Assembly: GCF_008831285.2 (NCBI RefSeq) | Contig: NC_045142.1 | Location: forward strand, 4,347,501-4,411,500 | Length of the DNA: 64,000 nt | Origin: Nymphaea colorata | Lineage: Eukaryota; Streptophyta; Magnoliopsida; Nymphaeales; Nymphaeaceae | Direction of reading: 5' to 3' | Shown: positions 24,897 through 35,400 of the stretch, piece after piece | Position numbering within the stretch: the first letter of the stretch is position 1 | How the letters are laid out: each line of letters begins with the position of its first letter | Notes under the pieces: generated by a model | What the model was told of the DNA's origin: nothing | What the model saw: only the letters and a program-made list of their open reading frames with translations | Database searches by the model: none | Position numbers and translations under genes: made by a program

Positions 24897-25326
24897 TAGG
24901 GATGTCAATATATCTGATTTTAATTGGATATTTAACTGAATTGTTCTAAAAAGAGTATCAAACCAAGGAATTGCATCATATTTAAATTTAAGAAATAACA
25001 TCAATTTTCATCTACACGAAAAATGTGATCATATTCAAATTTTGATTGGATTGGGTTTGATTTCAAAGAAATATTCTATCTCCAATGCTGGTACATTTTA
25101 AAAATTTGCCGGATTTGGTTCAAAATTCAAATTGAGATTCAGATGTGGATGTAAAAATTAAATATATATCGGATTCAAATTGTGAAATTGGATTTCGAAT
25201 TCGCATCGTACTTCTTTTTTTGTTTGTGTTTGAATTTGAATTCGAATCTGAACTTGTGAATATCCAAAAAGAGCTGATATGGTTAATAGTATATTTGATT
25301 TGAGTCTTAGCCATTGACATCCATAG
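24897..25326 (+). repeat. Family 1 inverted-repeat element, complete copy
   Basis: Left end TAGGGATGTCAATATATC and right end CCATTGACATCCATA are inverted copies of each other. The element is about 430 bp and is matched along its length by the copy at 61316-61739, which also starts GATGTCAATATATCTGATTT. It has no open frame of note. TA at both outer edges would suit a TA target site, but I cannot prove this. Confidence 0.7.
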
Positions 25327-26182
25327 TTGCATATTAAGGGCTGAAAATAACAAAATACGCTTGATAATAAACATTTATAAGAGTAAATGTTGAATTCTAA
25401 ATGCAGACTTCTCATAAAAGAAAAAAAGAAGAAGAAAAAAACCTTCTAGTGAAACATTGGAACACAAGTTCCTGTATTATCTACCTAACATGGAAACCAG
25501 CCTATGGGCCACTTACTTGGATCCTGATATTGTTTTTATTACCAAATTTATACTTTCATTAATTTATTGTGCAATACTTTATTATCACTGAAAGAAAAGA
25601 GCCTAAAAAATTACATCGTCATGGGAAACGAGACCTAGGTTCAACCACATGTAGTGCCCACACCCAGGGGGCGGCAGAGGCCATGGCCCTTCTCATATTT
25701 TAGAAATTTAAAATTTTATATGTAAATTTTAAAAATTTTAGTTTAACCTACATAAACAAATTTTGAAAAAATATATTTCAGCCCATGTTAAAATTTTGAA
25801 ACTATAATTTGGTACATACAACAAAAAATTCCTTTCTCTACCCCCTACCCACATCACACCTGAGTCCATAATTCAAATGCTCGTTAGCCAAAAAATCCGA
25901 GCTCTATTTCCTAGACAATGTGTAGGCTCTTCCTATTTAATTCTCATGAGTGTTACTTGCTATCTTTTTCTTCCCAGTCTTTTGGGTGAATGCCTTCCAT
26001 ATATATATATATAGGGGGGAGGGAGGAGGGGGGCCGCCTAGGCCATGGCCCCACCTTGATCAATGAAAAAAAAAACTTTTACATTGAAAAAAATATTATT
26101 TTTTAATCACTCTATGTATTTTTTAGATTTAAATTCAGTTTGACCCTACCCGAATCCAAAGGTTAGACTCTCATGTCTCCGC

Positions 26183-26219
<37 letters not shown>

Positions 26220-28185
26220 TCACAGAAACAGGAAGCGAGAGCAAAAACATGATAAGAGCACTACCAAAACCACATGGTCATGGAGAAGTGAACCATGAAA
26301 CTGCATTGCAAAATAAATCAGAGATACATGGCCGAAATAAGATTGAGCAAAAATTACAAGGCCCAAGAGATTCCACTTGACCCATCCATGTGCCCATTCT
26401 TCGCCTCCCAGCATCTCGGATTGCATATGTGCTGGTTTTAAACTCGCCCTCTCCTATATACATAGAAGCATAGCGCCCACTGAAATTGAACGAACGGGAA
26501 CTATGTTTGCTATGCACCACTCACCCAACCCAACTAGACTATGCCTCGTGGGGCTTATAATGACCCTAAAGTCAATCCAATGCAGTGTTGTGTGCATAAT
26601 AGTTGAACACATTCTAATCTAAACTAGGGTTTCTTCCTCGCCCTTGCATTCTCTTTCAAGTCCTGAGTTTCCTAGATCCACATGCTTGTCCAGCCAGCCG
26701 GTTATGTCGGAAAAGACGAGCTCGATGTTTTCCGGTGGCTCGCCGGAAGTCAGTGCATGCCACATCCCGGGGTACAGCTTGAGGGTCTTGTCTGTGCTCG
26801 ATGCAGAGTCGAAAAGGAGCTTGCTGACTGAGGGATCAGTTATTCTGTCTTCCTCACCATGCACCACCAAGAATGGCAGTGATACCTAACCAGACCACAG
26901 CGGCGGAAGTTAAGATCCTTCCAAGTACATTGAAAGCCTAGTTGCAATCAGGAGGAAGCCATTATCAAAGGAAAGTTCAGATGGAGATTCACAAACACCT
27001 CACTCCCTTCACACACAGCAAACGCAGTATATTTTAGTTAAAATGCATTGACTGCACTGTTTGGTTCTCTTTAGTCACGAGACATGATATCTCAAGAGTA
27101 CCTCATGGAACACGCTCTAAGCTTTATTTTCTCCAAAAGAGCTTTTTCGTGGGACTGAGTTGTCCTAGCAGCCTTAGTTGGTTTTGAGTCTATTGGCCTC
27201 TGACTATTCTCTTGACACTAGAGGAGCGTTTGATTGCTTCACATATGAGATTGATGATCTCAGAACAGAGGATTTAATGTCGGAAACTCCCTTCTCCCAA
27301 ATTTTTTTCCCCACGCAGCATCATATTTAAGGTTCTAACTATAATGACAATCTCCAATCAACATTTTTTACACAGTGGAGAAATATGGAGTTCATTTATT
27401 TTATGAGCTTTGCATAAAAGAGAAACTGTGCATGTTGGTATATGAAATTCAGTAAAAAAAAAAAAGAAGGAAATGCATTAGTCACCTCGTGAAGACTCTT
27501 CTCCAATTTCAAGCTGACCTTTAGGAGTTCATTCCCAGTCTTTAACCGAGGGATTCCTTTATAGCAGTATGGATTAGAACGAAACTGTAATTCATAATCA
27601 CAAAAAAAATTAATCAAAAAGTTAACAATCTACTAATTGGAAAAGACCTAAACGACAACCCCTTCCCTTTTTGGGGTTCTGGTTTTATTGGGACATGTGT
27701 GGGTTATGATAAACTCATCAACTATAGTGTTATGTATAGGGTATGGTACACCTGTCAACTACAGTGGTAGGGTACAGTACACTTGTCAACTACAGTATGA
27801 CAACCTCCAGATCAAAAAATGACAACATTACCATTTATGTCTTTTACGTGTCAGTTTGGCTGATAACTTATGCTACACCCTTTCATACGATAATTCTTAA
27901 AAAAAAAAACTTAAAAAAAAGATAAAATTAATGCCTATATAATTAAAAGATATGAAAGAAAAAGCTGTAAAATTTTACCTCTTCTCTCTTCTTTGGATCC
28001 TTTATGCCGACATTGACTAGATCAAGAGTAGGGATCAACTTCCACGTGGGGCCGATCTTGCATAGTTTATTCAAACAGCTGTGCACTAGAGGATTGGGCT
28101 TCATCTCCTCTGAGATCTGCAACAAATCATCAACTAATTGAATAACTCTCACAATAATATCAGCGAGCTCATCAGAAAATCACTT

Positions 28186-28380
28186 GAACTCAGGGGCGAA
28201 GCCAGGATTTTTTCTAGGGTCGGGCCAAGACGATTTGCAGACCGGGCCAAGGTCGGGCCAAGAGGAGCGATCGGTCGGGCCAAACTAAAAAAAATTGATT
28301 TTTTCAATGTAAAAAAAAAAAAAAATCCTGGTGTCACCCGGGCAAGCCCCCCCTCCCTCCGCTTCTGCTTGAACTGACCA
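28186..28380. repeat. GC-ended small element in intron 6 of copy C
   Basis: It begins CAGGGGCGAAGCCAGGATTT and ends CCCTCCGCTTCTGC. The two ends are weak inverted repeats of the GGCGAAGCCAG type. The interior repeats a TCGGGCCAAG word, and an A-rich run follows. It seems related in plan to family 2 but with a different body. Confidence 0.45.
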
Positions 28381-28481
28381 TCAAAACTAGATCCTCCGGC
28401 TTTGATTCTTCTTAATTTGACAAAAAGACCAAAAATGAAAAGAACTTGAGTTTTCATGAAATTTTTAGTGGAAGACAGTCA

Positions 28482-28925
28482 TAGGGATGCTAACAGATCA
28501 GATTTGAATAGGATTTATCATTTACTATATCCACTCTTTTGGATGTTTGTGTATTTGGATCTGAAAACTAATAAAAAAAATACTATATTCGGATCTGAAT
28601 CTGAATGTACAATTCAAATCTAATTTTTAGATTCACATCTGTATCTATCTTCTAAACTGAATCCGAACTACTGCATCACGATATGTAAGGATAAACTTTC
28701 AAAATGTATGGATGTGGGATATACTGGAAACTAATTTAAGCCTAAATGAACCCAAATCTGAATCCAACTCCCATGCTGTAATTACTTAAATCTGAATCTG
28801 AATCGGTCCGGATGTCTTTCTTAAAAATTCCAAATTTAATTTGATTTCTTAATTGAATATTAATATTTGTGTTTTTTAAAATGGATCGGTTTGATATCCG
28901 ATCTAAATTGAATTTATTGACAAAA
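28482..28925 (-). repeat. Family 1 element in intron 6 of copy C
   Basis: The left end reads TAGGGATGCTAACAGATCAG and the right part contains TTTCTTAATTGAATATTAAT then AATTGAATTTATTGACA, in the inverted order of the copies at 24897 and 61316. About 440 bp with no coding content. Confidence 0.6.
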
Positions 28926-29411
28926 CTGGATTTGGAGAAGCAAAAAAAATCTGCCCCGGTATTTGGACCCACTCTCAAAGGAAGTCGTTTTCTAAAATTC
29001 AAGTTTAGTTAAACTCGTTTTTTAAATCATTTTTTAGAACTTGGCTTTTCACAAACTTAGTTGAGACTGTCACCCAAACACGTCTTGAATAACATTTTAA
29101 GGGCAAAGCATCATTTGAATCAAAATGCATGGCATGATAAAAGATAATCAACATAGATATGAATAATTTTGGAAAACAAAGAGAAATAAACTTAAAAAGA
29201 TCTAACAATAATAATTCTAAATTTGGATTCATCTTTATACAAGGGAATTGAAATCAGCTTATAGTCACATAGTTGGTGTTGTTTTTTTTTTTATTTCATA
29301 TAATTAAAAGCGGTCGCTGTGTATTTACTACAGCCAATTGTTTGACCATGGTTTTCCGGTGACATGAAAAGAAATTACCATTGAACTACAAAGTAGCCGG
29401 CTGATTTGAGA

Positions 29412-29416
<5 letters not shown>

Positions 29417-29458
<42 letters not shown>
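29417..29458. repeat. (AT)n microsatellite in intron 6 of copy C
   Basis: About 21 AT dinucleotides, some 60 bp from the exon 6 splice donor. Confidence 0.9.
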
Positions 29459-29462
<4 letters not shown>

Positions 29463-30573
29463 CATTGACACCAAAACTATATAAGACTGTATAAATGAAA
29501 GCAGTATCATGGAAGTAGACCTTGCACATGGGTGCAACCAGAATCGCGCCATCCCAATAAGAAGGCTGCTTCTGGTGCAGAAAAGAGCCACCGCACCACC
29601 CATGGACTCCCCATAAAGAAACCTCATCTTGTTCTTGTTCTCCTTCCTCTCTGCATAACCAGAAGATCCAAACTCAATCACATAAATGATCAGTTCATAA
29701 GATGTTGCTTTTTCTTTGGGGCTTTCTCCGCAGACTCACCGGCGACGCTTGTGAAGAAATCACGGCAATCGCCGACAATTTCATCGAAGTTGGAGACGTA
29801 TCCTCTCAGGCCTGCTGATTTTCCGTGGCCTTCGTAATCGATCCCATACACCGCCATTCCTGCTTCTGCTAGCCTTGTCCCAGTACCTATGTCAATACTT
29901 TCCGCGTCAATTCTTCTCCATTTTTTAGTTTCTTCAGAATTCGAGCGTGTAATTTTAGAGAGAGAAAGACGATACCTTTCATGGTTATGCTACACTCCAT
30001 AGCGTAACCTGTCGTAATCAGAGAAAAATCTATCATGGGGAGCACAAATTTTCGAGAAGTTACTGGAAATGTGTGTTGGGTAGTTGAAAAATTGCATGGA
30101 AGGAGAGATGGTGGTCACCGTGAAGGAGAAAGATCAGGGCTTTTGGCTCTCGATTTCCGGCCGGCAGCCACCTACAGGTGAAGAGTTTTAGTCCCCGGCG
30201 ATTGATAATGAACTCCTGCAAAGGAAAAATGAAAAGGAAGACTGTTAACGGAAATACAGATCACGAAACGTAAGATACAATTGTTTCTGCTGTAGATTAG
30301 ATTAATGGTGCTTAATTACCCCTTCATATTTCACTTTTCCTGTAATCTCTGCCTGCAAAATGAACAAGAAAACAGGAAAAAAGCACAACAAAATTGATAA
30401 AAAATTAAAAAAAATAATAAAAAAAATGAAGATGGGGATAGGAGAACTATTAGTGACAATCAAAATTCATTCTTACCATTGAGAAGAAAGTAAACGAGAG
30501 AGAGAGAGATAGAGAGCGAGAATGTCCGGAAAGGTGGGTGGGAGATATCAGTTCTATCTTGAATATTTGTGTT

Positions 30574-30580
30574 CTATATA
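30574..30580 (-). promoter_or_regulatory. TATA box of lipase copy C
   Basis: On the minus strand this reads TATATAG, about 95 bp upstream of the predicted ATG at 30477-30479. That would leave a short 5' UTR of roughly 65-70 bases. It is the clearest TATA element in the lipase array even though the gene behind it is frameshifted. Confidence 0.5.
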
Positions 30581-30746
30581 GAGTAACGTGCTCTTAATCG
30601 TAGTCAACCTGACCTGTCTTCCTCTGCTTTTCTTGGTTAATAAATCTCGTCTTTGACACCAAATGACAGATTTGATCCAATCTATTTTAGTGACTTTCTT
30701 TCGATTTCCTTTTACACCTTTTGACCAGCTTAGATCCGCTTGAACT

Positions 30747-30748
<2 letters not shown>

Positions 30749-30826
<78 letters not shown>
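30749..30826. repeat. (CT)n(AT)n compound microsatellite
   Basis: CT dinucleotides for about 32 bp, then AT for about 46 bp. Confidence 0.9.
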
Positions 30827-30835
<9 letters not shown>

Positions 30836-31275
30836 AAAAAGCTTGCAAAAATCATAAGAATATTTTGAACTTTTAAGGCTTTCATAAAATTAGTCTTGTA
30901 TCTCTTCTATCCAATCATTCTTCGAACCAAAATCTTACAATCTATGCATGCTAATATGATGAAATAAGAAAGGTGATTTTTCTAAGGTTTTATGAAAATC
31001 AAGCAGTATATGTATTACATAAAGATAAGTATTTATTATATTGAAGAGGATACTTTGAGGTTTTAGTTGTCTCATATTAAGGAAATTTAACTCGTGTATA
31101 TAAACTAATTAAAAAAAAGTTTTAAGTAGATCGTCTTGATATGATGCTTTTGCCATAACTACATGGCTAAATTTTTTCATCTACTTTCATCCATTGCAGT
31201 TGAAATTTTGGCAAAACTAAAATATAGAAAAAATGTCAAGACGACAAATGTGAGGGCACCTTTTCACCAAACATG

Positions 31276-31276
<1 letters not shown>

Positions 31277-31334
<58 letters not shown>
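31277..31334. repeat. (AT)n microsatellite
   Basis: About 29 AT dinucleotides followed by a pyrimidine-rich stretch of about 90 bp. Confidence 0.9.
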
Positions 31335-31340
<6 letters not shown>

Positions 31341-31939
31341 CGTTATATTTTCATCTTCTCTCTCCTTTTTTTTTCCTCTCCTTCTTTCTCATCTTCCATC
31401 TTTCCTCTTCTGCCATCTTTCATCTTCTAAGGAGAATCCGACAGCTCCTCCCCCACCATTGCCGGAGGGCCAGATCGGTGACCGGTGATGTCGCCGGACC
31501 ACTGGCAACGGCAGGAGAGGAGCTGTCGGGTCCCCCCCTTCTTAAAGCAATGTTTCTTTAAAATGACACTTTTATCCTTATGGTTGATGGTGCGAACTTT
31601 TGTTCAAGCAATGTTTTATTCACGAGTACAGCAAGTAAATTTTTGAAGAGAGAAGGTCGTTTTGGTCATTTAAAGAACGAATGGATGAAGCACAGAGAAT
31701 GAACCCTGGTTCGGAATGGGAATTCATTTCACCTACCCAAATCATCTCAAGCAGTTATTATGGAGCAGTGTTATAAAAATCGACCCGAATCAGCATGAAT
31801 CGGCCGGCTGTCATGAACCGATTCAAGAGTGCCACATTTTTTATTTTCTATTAATGTTGTAATATGTCTTAAATTTTTTACTTTTATTCATTTTTTATTC
31901 GAAAAATGACTTCTTTAATATTTTTGGCTGATTGACAAC

Positions 31940-32212
31940 CGATTCACATATAAATATCTAACTGGATTTGAATTAAGATTCAAATGGGGAGTCAGTTTTA
32001 AGTAAATATCTTACATCCAATATCCATACATTTTGAAAGTCAGTTTTCGATATATAATATTGATGTTGGGATTTGGTTGTACATTCGAAAGAGAAATTTG
32101 GATTTCATTGTACAGTCAAAATTCGGATACGGATTAGGATATGGTATGGGATTTTCTTCATTCACATTCAAATCCAAATTTAAATCCGAATATTGGAACA
32201 TCTGATAAATGG
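31940..32212 (+). repeat. Family 1 element, partial
   Basis: Only the 3' part of the consensus is clear: the order ATCTTACATCCAATATCCAT, GTTGGGATTTGG, CAAATCCAAATTTAAATC follows that of the copy at 13511. The 5' end is not recognisable. Confidence 0.45.
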
Positions 32213-32482
32213 GATGTATGTTCCTTATATTGTCCAGATCTTAGGGAATTTGGTGCAATTGGAAGCAAGTTTGACAAATAACATGTTATAATGTGTTTCC
32301 AATTCTACAAAAAGGAGTCCTTGTACATTAACTGAACCACAGGAGACCACAAACCCTTTTATCAATTGGTGACCAGCCAATGTGCAGTTGGTGATTGAGG
32401 AGGCATTCCTTGTCCTAAAAAAAGGAGAAAAAGAAGCACACTTGTTACAAAAGAAACTAAAACATTCTATACATTATGCACA

Positions 32483-35400
32483 TCATTTGTTCACAAAATT
32501 GTCCTCTTTTGTAGAACAACCTTGACTTTGAGATGCTGTCATCTGGCTTCCATTTTCGTGCCCGAGCTCGATCTGGACCTGCGAATTTCGCCGCTCAATC
32601 TGCTTGTTCAACCAGCTGATTATGTCTGAGAAGACGAGTTCGATGTTCTCCGGCGACTCACCGGAAGTCAAGTAGTGCCACATGTTTGGGTACAGTTTTA
32701 GGGTCTTGTCTGAGCTTGGTGCAGACTCATATAGGAGCTTGCTGACTGAAGGATCAGTAACATGGTCTTCCTCACCATGCACTATCAAGAAGGGAAGTGA
32801 TACCTAATCATACATAGCAAGGGCAGTTCAGATCCTGTCATATGAAGTATTACATGAAAATCTCCATTTCTTATCATGTGGAAATAATCAGTAGTTAAAA
32901 TGATGTGTGAAAGGGGAATTGAAGAAATAATAATAAGAAGTCCACACCAAACATAAAAGAGGCAAGCTTTTCTTCGTTATAACTCCATTGAAGTACAAGA
33001 AGCCAACTGTCTCCAAACTGACCATCCAACTGCTCTATGCAGTGGATTTCAACCCACTTTGTCGCTAGATTTCGTTCCACATTCAAAAGGCTATAAACCA
33101 TAACAAAAGATAAGCATGCTTTTAATTTATAGGCCTTGGCTTAACATCTCATTAAATGCAGAGGGATTGAATATGTTAAGGCTAGATAAGACTGAATATG
33201 ATCTAGGGCACACCAAGCAATCTCTCAGTATGAGAGATGTGCACTTTTTTTTTTTTTGTTATTAAGTTCAAAGGATTATATTATCTTAGTTGGTATACAA
33301 TATTCTTTTATGATTATAGGGTTGCATGCTTATTGTCAGTATGTTCATTAGTGATGCCTACAATTGATACACTTTTGAAGTGTTGTAATATCTCTACAAT
33401 GATTGGTAGGTCTGTGTAATGAGTCGAGCCACCTCGAGCTTGACTCGAACTCACTTGTTTAGTTCTACTTGTTTGTTAAATGAGTCGAGCTCAAGCTTAA
33501 CTGAAAACTCAAGCTTGTAAATTAATCAAGTTCAAGTTACATGAACTAGACCCATTTGTCCTCGATTTACTTGCCCCTGTACTTTCCAGCAAAATGAGGG
33601 TGACAGAGAGAAAATATTGATATCTACTAGTGGCTTGTATATTTAGGGGATGAAGCAATCAAATGTGTATTTGTGAGATATCATAAAAGTCAGAAGTACA
33701 AATACTTTGATCTTATTTCCAAAGGGACTATGTTAGTGTGGATGTCACATTCTTTGAGTACTAATGCTACTTCTTTCATCACTTATCCTTCGAGAATACT
33801 GAAAGGTCTAGCTCATCCCAGCTTCATATTCCATTAGAGTCATTTCCTTGTGTCCTTTCGTTTGTTCCTGTGCAGTCAACCCCTCGCTTTGTTAATCCTC
33901 CATAGGTTTACATGGGACGACAACTCCCTTCTTATGACTCTCCATCTGTTCCTTCGCAAAAAGTAAATCTCCCTTATGAGTTTAATAAGGCTAATGAAGT
34001 TCTTGGCTGCTCTACAGGTTCTCCTATAGCTTTGCAAAAAGAAAAGAGACAATGAACTCTGCATCCTATTTCCAAATTTGTGTCTACTGATTTATGTTGG
34101 AAAATGTATGCAGAATTTTATTGCTTTCATGTCTGTTGTGCCTATTCCAACAAATGATCACCAAGCACTTGTTGGTCCCAAGTGAAAACAGGTTATGCAA
34201 GAAGAACTAGATACATTGCTTTCTCAAGGGACCTGGGATCTAATACATCTACCTCCTGAGTGGCAGTGACATTGTTAGCTTCAAGTGGGTATTTAAAGTA
34301 CAAAGGCAAGTTGGTGGCAAAAAGACACACAGACATATGGAGTAAACTTCTTTGAGATTTTTTCTCAAGTCGCCAAATTAGACACTATTTGGCTTGTCAT
34401 TTTAGTAGTAGTTCATTATGAAGAGAGCATGTATCAGCTTGACGTTAAAAATGGTTTTCTATATTGAGATATGTTTGAAACAACATATATGAAGCAACCA
34501 CCAAAATTTTAATGGTAGAGAGAGGCGTGGAAAAGTATGCAGACTGAAGAAAACTATATATGACATAAAACAGACTCCACAAGTTTTGTTCCATAAATTG
34601 TTTGATATTTTATCTAGATACAAGTTCCAAAGATCTCCCTCAGACCATTTACTATTCTTAAAAAAGAGTTTCAAATGGATAGTTATTATGGTGGTTTGTA
34701 TGGATGACATTATTTTGACATGTGATGATGAACAAGAAATGATAAACACTAAATTGTACCTACAAAAGCATTTTTTTGACTAAATATCTCAAACCTCTTA
34801 GATAATCATATTCACTTGTTTGTATCGTGAGCCTTCTTTTTGTATACAATAGTTTAGGATGGTGAGTATTAAGTGTTATTTCTGTTTAGTCTTTCTTTGC
34901 TATATTTTTAGTTAATGTGTAGACTGATGCAGGTGAAGTGTCATTCTTACCTCATTGAGACTCTTCTCCATTTCCATGCTCACTTTGAGGAGTTCACATC
35001 CGGTCTTCAAACGCGGCTTTCCCTTATAGCAACAAGAATTCGTCCTAACCTAACATTTGCCAAGGTATATCAGCATCATGTTTTATAATTTTAATGTAAG
35101 CTTTTGTACATAATTAATAATATTAATCAACCAAAAATTTACTAACAGCATATTTATTATTTTATTTGTTTTTAAAACTTACCTCCTCCCTTTTTTTGGG
35201 ATCTTTTATGCCAACGTCGATGATATCTTTAGTTGGAACAATCTTCAATGTGGGCATAATTTTGCTTAACTTATTTAAAACCCCAACAACGAAAGCATTT
35301 GGCTTCATCTCATCAGTTACCTGCCCACAAAATAATCCCAAGATGATATCCATCAAATTTCCGCATCATCGATGTTGTAAAAATGATTCAATTATGTTTT

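Larger units (their letters stand above)
22098..26618. other. Intergenic between lipase copies B and C, no gene seen
   Basis: The right flank of copy B (22180-22360) has a GC-richer block with TGACGTGGCC and GGCCCA words that could be promoter elements. Beyond it lie a family 3-like hairpin near 22660, family 2 elements near 22815-22998, 25658-25848 and 26015-26187, a fragment of family 1 near 23825-23912, a full family 1 element at 24897-25326, and an (AT)n run near 26187. No supported coding region. Confidence 0.65.
26619..30479 (-). pseudogene. Monoacylglycerol lipase-like gene, copy C, frameshifted
   Basis: It has the same nine-exon plan as its neighbours: 30477-30479, 30320-30352, 30119-30215, 29976-30008, 29740-29886, 29521-29650, 27979-28116, 27486-27584 and 26619-26885. 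Exon 6 is 130 nt where the other three copies have 131; by alignment one base is missing just after GGAVAL, so codons such as LLHKKQP are read out of frame. Spliced as predicted, translation would stop a few codons into exon 7, giving about 152 aa and losing the Asp and His of the triad. The serine motif GESMGG and the exon 9 motifs HGEEDRITDP and GMWHAL are still present. Exon 3 carries one extra codon (LPAGNREP) and FLYGES replaces FLLGES. Its intron 2 donor is GT, unlike the GC donor of A, B and D. A sequencing error in the T run would remove the defect. Confidence 0.85.
30590..32482. other. Intergenic between lipase copies C and D, no gene seen
   Basis: Contents are a (CT)n(AT)n run at 30749-30826, a second (AT)n run at 31277-31334, a GC-rich pair of inverted segments around 31437-31530 (GACAGCTCCTC and GAGGAGCTGTC), and a partial family 1 element near 31940-32212. 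No protein is recognised. Confidence 0.65.
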
